The translations under genes were made by a program, and so were the position numbers. DNA of 6,663 nt from JBFIHZ01 sp041601535 (GTDB lineage Bacteria; Pseudomonadota; Gammaproteobacteria; Xanthomonadales; SZUA-36): the NCBI GenBank assembly GCA_041601535.1, contig JBFIHZ010000243.1, positions 1 to 6,663 on the forward strand, read 5' to 3'. The notes under the pieces were generated by a model, which was not told where the DNA came from, ran no database searches, and was given only the letters and a program-made list of their open reading frames with translations. Each line of letters starts with the position of its first letter. Position 1 is the stretch's first letter. Positions 1 to 6,150 of the stretch are shown piece after piece.

Positions 1-2384
1 CCGTAGTAGCGCGGCGGTGCATAGGCCGACATGATCCAGATGGTGGCCACTGACAGGGAACCGGTTTTATACCGCTCATCCGTCAGGTTACTGCCGAGCA
101 GGCGCACGAAATAGCGGTCGTCGGCAGCATAGAAGGTAATGCTTGCATCCACCACGGTACGCTCATCCAGCACCGGGTCGAATTCGGGTGCGACGTCCGA
201 ATAGGATGCAACTGACTCACTTTCGTAGGAAACGCGCGCCCGGTATTCCATATTGCCGTAACGTCCGGCCGGGTGTTCATAGGTCGCACTGATTCCGCCC
301 ATCCACTCCGGTGCGCGCGTGACCTCGGCATCACTCAGGTCAACATCAATCACACCATCAAAATTGGTGTCCGCCTGGAACATGTCGTACTTGGCATCCA
401 TCCACGACAGGTTGTAGTGGAAGGTCAAACGGTCAGTTGCCGCCCAGGCGCCTTCAGCTTCCACGCCCTTGACAGTCATTTCCGCGGCATTGAAGAACAG
501 GGTTTCCTGGCCGCCGCTGGGGAACGAAACGTTAAACGTGCGCTGTGCATCGGTGTATTGCACGTAGTAGGCATTGACCGCCAGGGTGGCGGCGCCGCCG
601 GCAAAGGTCGATTTGAAACCACCCTCGATGCTATCGGCGATTTCCGGTTCGGTGGGTCGCGCCGCCAGCTTGGTGATCGGATTCAGCTGGGTACCCAGCT
701 GGTCGTTGTAGCCACCGCTCTTGAAGCCGCGCGAATAACCGATAAAGCCGAACAGATCCTCGCTGAAGTCATAACCGAATACCAGCCGGTAGGTCGGCTC
801 GCGCCATTTGTTATCGTCACGTACCACCCCGGTGGGGTATTTATTGAAATCCGCCGCATTGAGCGGTTCGCCCAATTCAGCCAGCGTGGGGCCTCCATCC
901 AGCAGGAAGGTGTTGATGCGCGGGCGGCCGGCCCAGAATTTCTTCTCCTCGGTATAACGCATACCGGCAGTAACATGAAACCGGTCAGTGAAATCGTATG
1001 TGCCATCGACGTAGACGGCCTGCGCTGTTGCATCCTGCGTATTGCACAGGATCAGCGGATTGGAGTTGAAGAAATTGGGTGGTGTACCGAGGAAAAAGTT
1101 GTCCAGGAAGCCCACCACCTGCAATACGCAGAACTCGGTGTCATCCTGTTGGTAAAACGCGCCGGCCGTATAATTGAGTGGTCCGTCCAGGTTGGAACCG
1201 ATGCGCACCTCCACCTGGCTGGTCTTGCGGTTATCATCACGGGTGGCGTCAAACTGTGACTGCGGACCGGTGCTGCCGGTGTAGCTGCTCGGCAAACGCG
1301 ATTCCTGCTCACGCAAGCCGGCGTTGAAATACAGTGTGTGCTCATCACCCACCGCAATATCACCATTGAAATAATAGCCGTCAATATCGACACGGTGCCC
1401 ATCGGTCATTCTGAGCAGCAGATCATCACGCAGGGTGCTACCGGCCCAGTCCAGCGGATCCACACCCGGCGGAACCGGGGTATAACCCCACAGGGGGAGC
1501 ACGTAGCCGGGCTGTGATTCGTTGACAATCGGTGGGGAATCGCCCCGGTCGCGGACGATTTCATACTGGAACATCAGGTTGACATCGTCGTTCGGGCTCC
1601 ACAGCATCTTGGCGCGGCCGGAAAACACATCATCACCGCCCAGGTCGCGGCCATCGCCGGCGCCACTCAAGCCAGCCCAGGTCGGGTCCACCGGCACCGG
1701 CGTGCCCAGCGGGCCAAATGTCGCATTGTTCTTGTAATAACCATCTGACTTCAGGTAGGTGCCCGCGAAACGGAAGGCAAACGTCTCGCCGGCAGCAAAA
1801 TTGAGCGCCATGTTGCCCTTGCGGGTACCAAAGTCACCCAGCTGCACTTTCATGTCGACGCTGTTTTCTTCCAGCACGGGCCGCTTGGTGCGCACGTTGA
1901 TGACACCACCGGTGGTGTTTTTGCCGAACAGGGTTCCCTGTGGGCCACGCAGTACTTCGATGGTTTCGATATCAAACACTTCCAGGTTGGACGTCTGGAT
2001 ATGCGGAACCACGAACTCATCCAGCGTGACACCAACCGGTGATTCCTTGTACAGGATAATGGTTGTCTCTGACACACCACGCATGGCGAACTGCGCCGAC
2101 TTGAAGGCCGACACCGTACCGGATGACAAGCCCGGTACCGACACGGCAACGTCGTTCAGATCCCGCAGCGCGTACTTTTCCACCTCGTCGCCCGAAAGCG
2201 CGGTGATGGAGAGCGGTGTGGTCATGATATTGGCGTCACCACGGCGGGTGGCGGTGACCAGGACTTCTTCCAGTATTCCCGCGGATTCACCCGCATCGTC
2301 TGTTGCGTCCTGAGCAAAAAGTGAAAAAGAACTGAGCAGAAAAGAAATAACCAAAGAGATCGTGAATACCCCGGAAGTCTTCAT
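1..2384 (-). CDS. TonB-dependent outer-membrane receptor (C-terminus cut by window edge)
   Basis: Active-transport receptor of the outer membrane, driven by TonB-ExbBD. The frame is open for 794 codons from the ATG at 2384-2382 to the window edge. Residues 1-24 form a Sec signal peptide (basic start MKT, hydrophobic stretch, likely cleavage in SLFA/QD). A TonB box follows at about residues 39-46 (EEVLVTAT). The plug domain covers about 50-170 and carries the family hallmark VLRGPQGTLFGKNTTGG at 144-160. The rest is a beta-barrel, including a late NLTDERY motif. The last visible residues (APPRYYG) resemble the end of such barrels, so probably only about ten residues are missing. Cys419 and Cys447 lie 28 residues apart in a likely outer loop and may form a disulfide. 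A GAGAGG ribosome site sits 4 nt before the ATG. The family imports siderophores, but also vitamins, glycans and hydrophobic carbon sources. The substrate cannot be read from the sequence, though the adjacent esterase and oxidoreductases favour a carbon compound over iron. Confidence 0.95.
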   Translation of the reverse strand, partial: MKTSGVFTISLVISFLLSSFSLFAQDATDDAGESAGILEEVLVTATRRGDANIMTTPLSITALSGDEVEKYALRDLNDVAVSVPGLSSGTVSAFKSAQFAMRGVSETTIILYKESPVGVTLDEFVVPHIQTSNLEVFDIETIEVLRGPQGTLFGKNTTGGVINVRTKRPVLEENSVDMKVQLGDFGTRKGNMALNFAAGETFAFRFAGTYLKSDGYYKNNATFGPLGTPVPVDPTWAGLSGAGDGRDLGGDDVFSGRAKMLWSPNDDVNLMFQYEIVRDRGDSPPIVNESQPGYVLPLWGYTPVPPGVDPLDWAGSTLRDDLLLRMTDGHRVDIDGYYFNGDIAVGDEHTLYFNAGLREQESRLPSSYTGSTGPQSQFDATRDDNRKTSQVEVRIGSNLDGPLNYTAGAFYQQDDTEFCVLQVVGFLDNFFLGTPPNFFNSNPLILCNTQDATAQAVYVDGTYDFTDRFHVTAGMRYTEEKKFWAGRPRINTFLLDGGPTLAELGEPLNAADFNKYPTGVVRDDNKWREPTYRLVFGYDFSEDLFGFIGYSRGFKSGGYNDQLGTQLNPITKLAARPTEPEIADSIEGGFKSTFAGGAATLAVNAYYVQYTDAQRTFNVSFPSGGQETLFFNAAEMTVKGVEAEGAWAATDRLTFHYNLSWMDAKYDMFQADTNFDGVIDVDLSDAEVTRAPEWMGGISATYEHPAGRYGNMEYRARVSYESESVASYSDVAPEFDPVLDERTVVDASITFYAADDRYFVRLLGSNLTDERYKTGSLSVATIWIMSAYAPPRYY

Positions 2385-2388
2385 GGTG

Positions 2389-2394
2389 CCTCTC
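2389..2394 (-). promoter_or_regulatory. Ribosome binding site of the TonB-dependent receptor
   Basis: On the minus strand GAGAGG precedes the ATG at 2384 with a 4-nt spacer (CACC). It supports this start, which also gives a proper signal peptide. Confidence 0.6.
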
Positions 2395-2439
2395 ACTTCG
2401 TTATGAATTGTGTGCGTCCGCAATTGCCCCGAACGGACA

Positions 2440-2451
2440 AAGTTTAAACTT
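2440..2451. repeat. 12-bp perfect palindrome in the receptor promoter region
   Basis: AAGTTTAAACTT is identical to its reverse complement. It overlaps the proposed -10 element and lies 56 bp upstream of the receptor start, a typical place for a dimeric repressor site. No regulator is encoded in the window, so the operator role is an inference. Confidence 0.4.
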
Positions 2452-2470
2452 AATTCAAACAAAAAAGCAA
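2442..2470 (-). promoter_or_regulatory. Candidate sigma-70 promoter for the receptor gene
   Basis: On the minus strand TTGCTT (2470-2465) and TTAAAC (2447-2442) are separated by 17 bp within an AT-rich island (about 2440-2500) in otherwise GC-rich DNA. Transcription would begin about 50 nt before the receptor ATG. Each hexamer matches consensus only in part, so this is an inference from spacing, base composition and position. It would let the receptor be expressed separately from the three-gene unit upstream. Confidence 0.35.
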
Positions 2471-2494
2471 GCTGTCCGGTTTTTTATAATGGTC

Positions 2495-2525
2495 AAAAAG
2501 TCCGCCTGACTCCTTTCCGTGTCAG
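2495..2525 (-). terminator. Weak candidate terminator after the esterase gene
   Basis: On the minus strand CTGAC (2525-2521, including the esterase stop) can pair with GTCAG (2510-2506) across a 10-nt loop. GCGGAC and then five T (2499-2495) follow. The stem is only 5 bp and extends outward with mismatches, and the T-run starts 6 nt beyond it. At best this is a leaky terminator, so readthrough into the receptor gene is likely. Confidence 0.2.
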
Positions 2526-4135
2526 TCCGGTCCGGGCCGCGGACCGAGGTAGCGGCACAGGTCCTGGTCATGAGGCGTACTGATCCGAACTTCATCCCCC
2601 AGTTCCATGACATGTGCGCGGCTGTTGGTGTACACCGGCCAGCCGGTACGCCCGGGGCTGCTCGGCGCGCCGAAGCGGGCAAAACCCACCCAGTAGTCCA
2701 TCAACGCATCAGTCAGCTCGAGATCGATGGCTTCGGTGGGCAGCCACGCATCGTGCTGACCAAATACGTAAGGCAGTTCCGCACCATGGTAGACACCCAG
2801 CGTGGCGCCGCCTGGCCCGGAGCGTTGCCGGGTGAAGTAATAGACAAAGCCCTGGCCACCCTGCTGACTCGAGGTGCCGGCAATAAAGCGCGATGGGCAC
2901 AGCATATCCCTGGCGGTATTCAGCCGGTCCAGCGCTTTGCGCGGATCCGTGTCGGCCACCAGGCTGTGTAATGATCCGGCGAACTCCGGGGCTTGCTGCC
3001 GAATCCACTGCTGCAGATCATCCTCGCTGACCTGTTCTTCCAGGTACATCAGCCACTCATCGGCATTGGTGCCGATGACGAGCTCCAGCCCGGCGCCGCG
3101 GCCTTCCATCAAGGCCTCCAAAGGTTGCTGCTTAACCACCCGCCCGTCCACCACCGCCTCGAAATACATGTCCGGAAGCGCTGCCGGCACTGCATCCACC
3201 AACTGTTGCGCCGGAATTTCACGCAATTGCCGGGCGGAGGCATCCGCGTCCACCCCCAGGTGGGCCAACAAGCGCACCGCGGTGGCCTGTGCCTGCGCCA
3301 GGCTGGGGCGCTTGTCCAGTGAACCGCCTGTGCTTTGCGCGATCACCCGCGGCAACAGCGTGCCGCCTTCCTCCATCAGCAATGCGACATCCAGTAAATT
3401 GCCCGCACCGGCCGATTCACCAAAACCGGTGATATTGCTTCCGTCACCGCCGAATGCGCCGATATGCGCACTTACCCAGCGCAGCGCCTCGGCAATGTCC
3501 AGCAGTGCGAAGTTCGCCACCGGCTCATCGGCCTCCGCCTGCAAAGCCGGATGGGCGAAGAAACCCAACGGGCCCAGCCGATAGGCAATCGACACCACCA
3601 CCACGCCGCGGCCGGCCAGCTTTTCACCCAGGTAATTGGGTTCGTACGACCAGCCGGCCACGTTGGCCCCGCCATGCACAAACACCATTACTGGCAATGG
3701 CTCAGACGGCATCAATTGCGGTGTCCAGATGTTCAGGTAAAGACAGTCTTCGGAGGTGGCCAATGGCCGTGCCGCCACATCCCGCCCGGCACCGAAAGCC
3801 TCTGCGATATCGGCATACCACTCGGTGGTGTCCGGTCCCTGGATGCAGGCGGCGGCAAACTGGTCGGCCAACTGCACTCCTGCCCGTGGCGCCGCTGGTT
3901 GCGGCGCGCGCCAGCGCAAATCGCCCAGCGGCGCAGCCGCGAACGGTATGCCGCGGAATGAAGCAACATCACCAGCCTCCCCCACCCACTGCCCCCGCAA
4001 TGTTTCACCGGCGGCGCTTACCTCGGGCGGCGGCTGATCAGGTGAACAGGAACTCAGCAACAGGCCAACGGCTGCTGCCGCCAGCAGTAATCGAATCTGC
4101 CGCTGCCCGGTTGGCTGGTTCCGCCGCTGTGGCAT
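2522..4135 (-). CDS. Type-B carboxylesterase, predicted outer-membrane lipoprotein
   Basis: Alpha/beta-hydrolase of the carboxylesterase/cholinesterase family, 537 aa from the ATG at 4135-4133, that should cleave carboxylic esters to acid and alcohol. A basic, hydrophobic leader ends in a lipobox LLSSC with lipidated Cys30. Ser at +2 is not an inner-membrane retention signal, so outer-membrane anchoring is expected. The oxyanion motif HGGAN begins at His154. EDCLYLN, the second family signature, is at 129-135. The nucleophile elbow GESAG gives Ser241; the acid is Glu360 in GTNADEW and the base His450 in GVYHGAELPYVFG. Cys97-Cys131 and Cys413-Cys527 match the positions of conserved family disulfides and fit an oxidising compartment. 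Length is normal for the family. The start codon overlaps the upstream MDR stop as TGATG, which suggests translational coupling. An in-frame GTG three bases earlier (4138) is an alternative start. The natural substrate is unknown. Confidence 0.93.
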   Translation of the reverse strand: MPQRRNQPTGQRQIRLLLAAAAVGLLLSSCSPDQPPPEVSAAGETLRGQWVGEAGDVASFRGIPFAAAPLGDLRWRAPQPAAPRAGVQLADQFAAACIQGPDTTEWYADIAEAFGAGRDVAARPLATSEDCLYLNIWTPQLMPSEPLPVMVFVHGGANVAGWSYEPNYLGEKLAGRGVVVVSIAYRLGPLGFFAHPALQAEADEPVANFALLDIAEALRWVSAHIGAFGGDGSNITGFGESAGAGNLLDVALLMEEGGTLLPRVIAQSTGGSLDKRPSLAQAQATAVRLLAHLGVDADASARQLREIPAQQLVDAVPAALPDMYFEAVVDGRVVKQQPLEALMEGRGAGLELVIGTNADEWLMYLEEQVSEDDLQQWIRQQAPEFAGSLHSLVADTDPRKALDRLNTARDMLCPSRFIAGTSSQQGGQGFVYYFTRQRSGPGGATLGVYHGAELPYVFGQHDAWLPTEAIDLELTDALMDYWVGFARFGAPSSPGRTGWPVYTNSRAHVMELGDEVRISTPHDQDLCRYLGPRPGPD

Positions 4136-5121
4136 CACTGGGTATCCACAACGACGCAGCCCCTGAAACCGCCCTGTTCGATCAACTCGTGTGCCCGGGC
4201 GATGTCATCCAGTGGCACCACGTGGGCCACGCGGTGTTGCAGGCGCCCGTCGCGCAGCCACTGCACGCTGTCATCTGCTGCCTGCTGCTTGGCGCTTTCG
4301 GGCATGGCATACACCAGCACCAGGCGCAGCGTCAGGTCCATAAACATCATGCGGTAAAACGGAATACAAGGTTCTTTCTCCTGCATGGACGAATAGGTGG
4401 CGATGGTGCCGCCGACACGTATCAGGTCCAACACTGCAGGCAGGTTGGCACCAAACTCGACCTCGACCACGCGGTCAATTTTGCCGCCCTTGTTGGCGGC
4501 AACCACCTGGGCCGCCCAGTCGCCGTCGCGGTGGTTGATGACCTGCTCCGCCCCCGCTTCCCGGCAACTGGTGGCATCCGCTTCATTGCTGGCCGTGGCA
4601 ATCACGCGCGCGCCGGATTGCGCCGCCCACTGGATGGCGTAATGCCCGACCCTGCCGACCCCGCCGGTAACCAATACACTCTGACCTTCCACCGGGCCAT
4701 CGGCAAACACGCACCGATGCGCCGTCAGCAAGGGGATGCCGAGACAGGCACCCTGTTCCATGCTGGCATTGGCCGGCAAGGTAACCGCGCGCCGGCTGTC
4801 TATGGCGATGTATTCGGCCGCCGTGCCGTGGCTGCGTTGCCACTGCGCCTGGTACACCCATACCCGCTCACCCACGCGGTTGTCAGGCACGCCGTCACCC
4901 ACGGCTTCGATGACGCCGGCGCCATCGCTGTGCGGTATCACCGCGCCATCATCCAGGCCGGCCGGGTCCGAGCCGGCGCGTTTCTTCACGTCCGACGGGT
5001 TGACACCGCTGGCGTGCATGCGCACCAGCACCTGGCCCGCCGCCAGTTCCGGCCGCGGTTGCTCGCCTACCTGCAACACGTCCTGCGCGTTGCCAAATCT
5101 TTCATACCATGCTGCTTTCAT
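4135..5121 (-). CDS. Zinc-free MDR oxidoreductase, NADPH:quinone reductase type
   Basis: Cytoplasmic medium-chain dehydrogenase/reductase of 328 aa, close to the usual length of the quinone oxidoreductase/zeta-crystallin branch. These enzymes reduce quinones, enones or other activated double bonds with NADPH. The N-terminal GroES-like domain includes VNPSDVKKRAG (40-50) and SDGAGVIEAVGDGV (65-78). The GHE motif and the structural four-cysteine cluster of zinc alcohol dehydrogenases are absent. The Rossmann domain carries VTGGVGRVGHYAIQWA (151-166), a GxxGxxG nucleotide loop, followed by VEFGANLPAVLDLIRVGG (221-238). The ATG at 5121 lies 26 bp after the SDR stop, with GGGG five bases before it as a weak ribosome site. 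The stop overlaps the esterase start. It probably acts on an unsaturated carbonyl intermediate of the pathway, but quinone detoxification is also possible. Confidence 0.9.
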   Translation of the reverse strand: MKAAWYERFGNAQDVLQVGEQPRPELAAGQVLVRMHASGVNPSDVKKRAGSDPAGLDDGAVIPHSDGAGVIEAVGDGVPDNRVGERVWVYQAQWQRSHGTAAEYIAIDSRRAVTLPANASMEQGACLGIPLLTAHRCVFADGPVEGQSVLVTGGVGRVGHYAIQWAAQSGARVIATASNEADATSCREAGAEQVINHRDGDWAAQVVAANKGGKIDRVVEVEFGANLPAVLDLIRVGGTIATYSSMQEKEPCIPFYRMMFMDLTLRLVLVYAMPESAKQQAADDSVQWLRDGRLQHRVAHVVPLDDIARAHELIEQGGFRGCVVVDTQ

Positions 5122-5147
5122 GTGTACCCCGGTTATCGTTTAAGCAA

Positions 5148-5954
5148 TCAGTCCAGCGGGCTGGACAGGGATTCGGTGTGGCCATCTACGCCCAGCGCCT
5201 GGCCAGAAATATTCGCGCCTTGTGTCGATACCAGAAACCCGGCCATGGCGGCAATATCCTGCGGGCTGACAAACCGCCCCAGTGAGGTCTGGCGGGTCCA
5301 TGCCTGGCGGATTTCATCTGTGGTTTTGCCGCGCACACGGGCATCCCGCTCGATCACCGCGTCGATGCGCGGGCCACTTACACTGCCCGGGCAAATGGCG
5401 TTCACCCGGATATTGTAAGGTCCGAGCTCCATCGCCAGGGTCTTGGTGAACCCCAGCAAGGCCCATTTGCAGGCCGCATAGGGTGAACGCAGGGGATAGC
5501 CAAAAAACGCCGCGCTGGATGCGATATTGACGATGGACCCGCCGCCTGACTGCTTCAGCAGCGGCACAGCCAGGCGGGTGACGTAAAAAGCACCGTTGAG
5601 ATCCACCGCCACGGTCTGGTCCCAGTCCTCCACGGTAATGTCTTCCACCCGCGCGGTGGGTCCGGCAATACCCGCGTTATTGACCAGCACATCCAGGCGG
5701 CCATAGCTGCGCTGAATGTCGGCGAACATCGCCGCCACCTGGCCGGTATCCGACACATCTGCCTGGCTGCCGCCGCAGGCCGGATGCTGCTGCAGGAAGT
5801 CATCCAGCGCGTTCGGATCGACATCGCACACGTGCAGCCGGTAGCCCATATCCAGCAGTTGGCCGCTGATGGCAGCGCCGATTCCACTGGTGCCGGCCGT
5901 TACCAGCGCAACCGCGCCATTGATTTCACCGTCGGGCTTGCTCAGCTGAGTCAT
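5148..5954 (-). CDS. Short-chain dehydrogenase/reductase (classical SDR)
   Basis: NAD(P)-dependent cytoplasmic alcohol/ketone oxidoreductase of 268 aa. Rossmann motif TAGTSGIG is at 19-26. Asp44 at the end of the second beta strand (HVCDVDP) usually means NAD(H) preference. Also present are ADVSDT (65-70), NNAG (92-95), Asn120 in DLNGAF, catalytic Ser146, and Tyr159/Lys163 in YAACK, which complete the catalytic tetrad. CPGSVSGPRID (188-198) and a C-terminal SGQALGVDG follow. The start at 5954 is preferred because AAGG (5966-5963) lies 8 nt upstream. The in-frame ATG at 5960 has only 2 nt spacing, and the longer form from 6008 adds an unusual Cys-rich leader (MCYYCNCNW) unlike SDR N-termini. 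It is the first gene of the leftward unit. The likely role is oxidation or reduction of a secondary alcohol/ketone; the exact substrate (hydroxysteroid, terpenoid alcohol, 3-hydroxyacyl group) cannot be assigned. Confidence 0.93.
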   Translation of the reverse strand: MTQLSKPDGEINGAVALVTAGTSGIGAAISGQLLDMGYRLHVCDVDPNALDDFLQQHPACGGSQADVSDTGQVAAMFADIQRSYGRLDVLVNNAGIAGPTARVEDITVEDWDQTVAVDLNGAFYVTRLAVPLLKQSGGGSIVNIASSAAFFGYPLRSPYAACKWALLGFTKTLAMELGPYNIRVNAICPGSVSGPRIDAVIERDARVRGKTTDEIRQAWTRQTSLGRFVSPQDIAAMAGFLVSTQGANISGQALGVDGHTESLSSPLD

Positions 5955-5962
5955 TGCCATCA

Positions 5963-5966
5963 CCTT
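5963..5966 (-). promoter_or_regulatory. Ribosome binding site that decides the SDR start
   Basis: On the minus strand TAAGGTGATGGCAATG contains AAGG, 8 nt before the ATG at 5954 but only 2 nt before the ATG at 5960. The spacing supports the inner start. Confidence 0.6.
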
Positions 5967-5996
5967 ACACGCAAAACGCGACCAATTGCAGTTGCA

Positions 5997-6025
5997 GTAA
6001 TAGCACATGCGGGCCCTGTCCGGAA
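5997..6025 (-). promoter_or_regulatory. Candidate extended -10 promoter for the SDR-MDR-esterase operon
   Basis: On the minus strand TGCTATTAC (6005-5997) is an extended -10 (TGn plus TATTAC, four of six matches). A -35 at the normal 17-bp distance would be TTCCGG (6025-6020), a poor match, as is common for extended -10 promoters. The leader to the SDR ATG would be about 36 nt. Confidence 0.3.
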
Positions 6026-6030
6026 TCCGG
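6020..6030. repeat. Inverted repeat CCGGA-N-TCCGG between divergent promoters
   Basis: Two 5-bp arms around one central base overlap the proposed -35 of the leftward operon and lie just upstream of the proposed cfa promoter. This could be a small operator, but the arms are short and a chance occurrence in GC-rich DNA is possible. Confidence 0.3.
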
Positions 6031-6046
6031 CAGCAGTTTGTTGCTA

Positions 6047-6074
6047 TGTACAGGCCGCCTGCATTGGTTAAAAT
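6047..6074 (+). promoter_or_regulatory. Candidate promoter for cfa
   Basis: TGTACA (6047-6052, four of six matches to the -35 consensus) and TAAAAT (6069-6074, five of six matches to the -10) are separated by 16 bp. Transcription would start near 6081, about 70 nt before the cfa ATG. In E. coli cfa has sigma-70 and sigma-S promoters; the sequence here does not show which factor is used. Confidence 0.4.
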
Positions 6075-6150
6075 GCCACACGAGGGGTCCAGCGAGCAGT
6101 CTCAGCGATAGCCTGCGGCCAAACCAAAATCAATCCAGACGGGGAGAACC

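Larger units (their letters stand above)
5955..6150. promoter_or_regulatory. Divergent intergenic region between the SDR operon and cfa
   Basis: These 196 bp separate two divergently read genes and must hold both promoters. No convincing gene lies inside. Visible elements are a tandem TTGCAG repeat (5986-5997), an inverted repeat at 6020-6030, a GGGCCC palindrome (6011-6016) and one promoter-like pair in each direction. The cfa leader between its proposed promoter and the ATG is about 70 nt and contains two CAGCGA direct repeats (6090-6095 and 6103-6108). I see no recognised riboswitch or small RNA in it. Confidence 0.6.

Noticed and set aside
273..1259. A 328-codon open frame on the plus strand opposite the receptor barrel
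   Set aside because: No recognisable domain and fully antisense to a well-supported receptor; it is a by-product of codon bias.
2519..2971. A 150-codon open frame on the plus strand opposite the 3' end of the esterase
   Set aside because: It overlaps the esterase region holding catalytic His450 and the conserved C-terminal cysteine, and shows no protein motif of its own.
3454..5418. A 654-codon open frame on the plus strand across the esterase, MDR and most of the SDR gene
   Set aside because: It is antisense to three genes with clear catalytic motifs, its product is rich in Arg, Pro, Ala and His without any domain, and it has no plausible start. Long antisense frames are expected in GC-rich coding DNA, where stop codons are rare.
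5955..6008. An upstream extension of the SDR gene starting at 6008
   Set aside because: The added leader is unlike SDR N-termini, and the AAGG ribosome site points to the ATG at 5954.
6053..6120. GGCCGC (6053-6058) and GCGGCC (6115-6120) as a long-range hairpin in the cfa leader
   Set aside because: Only six bases pair across a 56-nt loop; expected by chance in GC-rich sequence.
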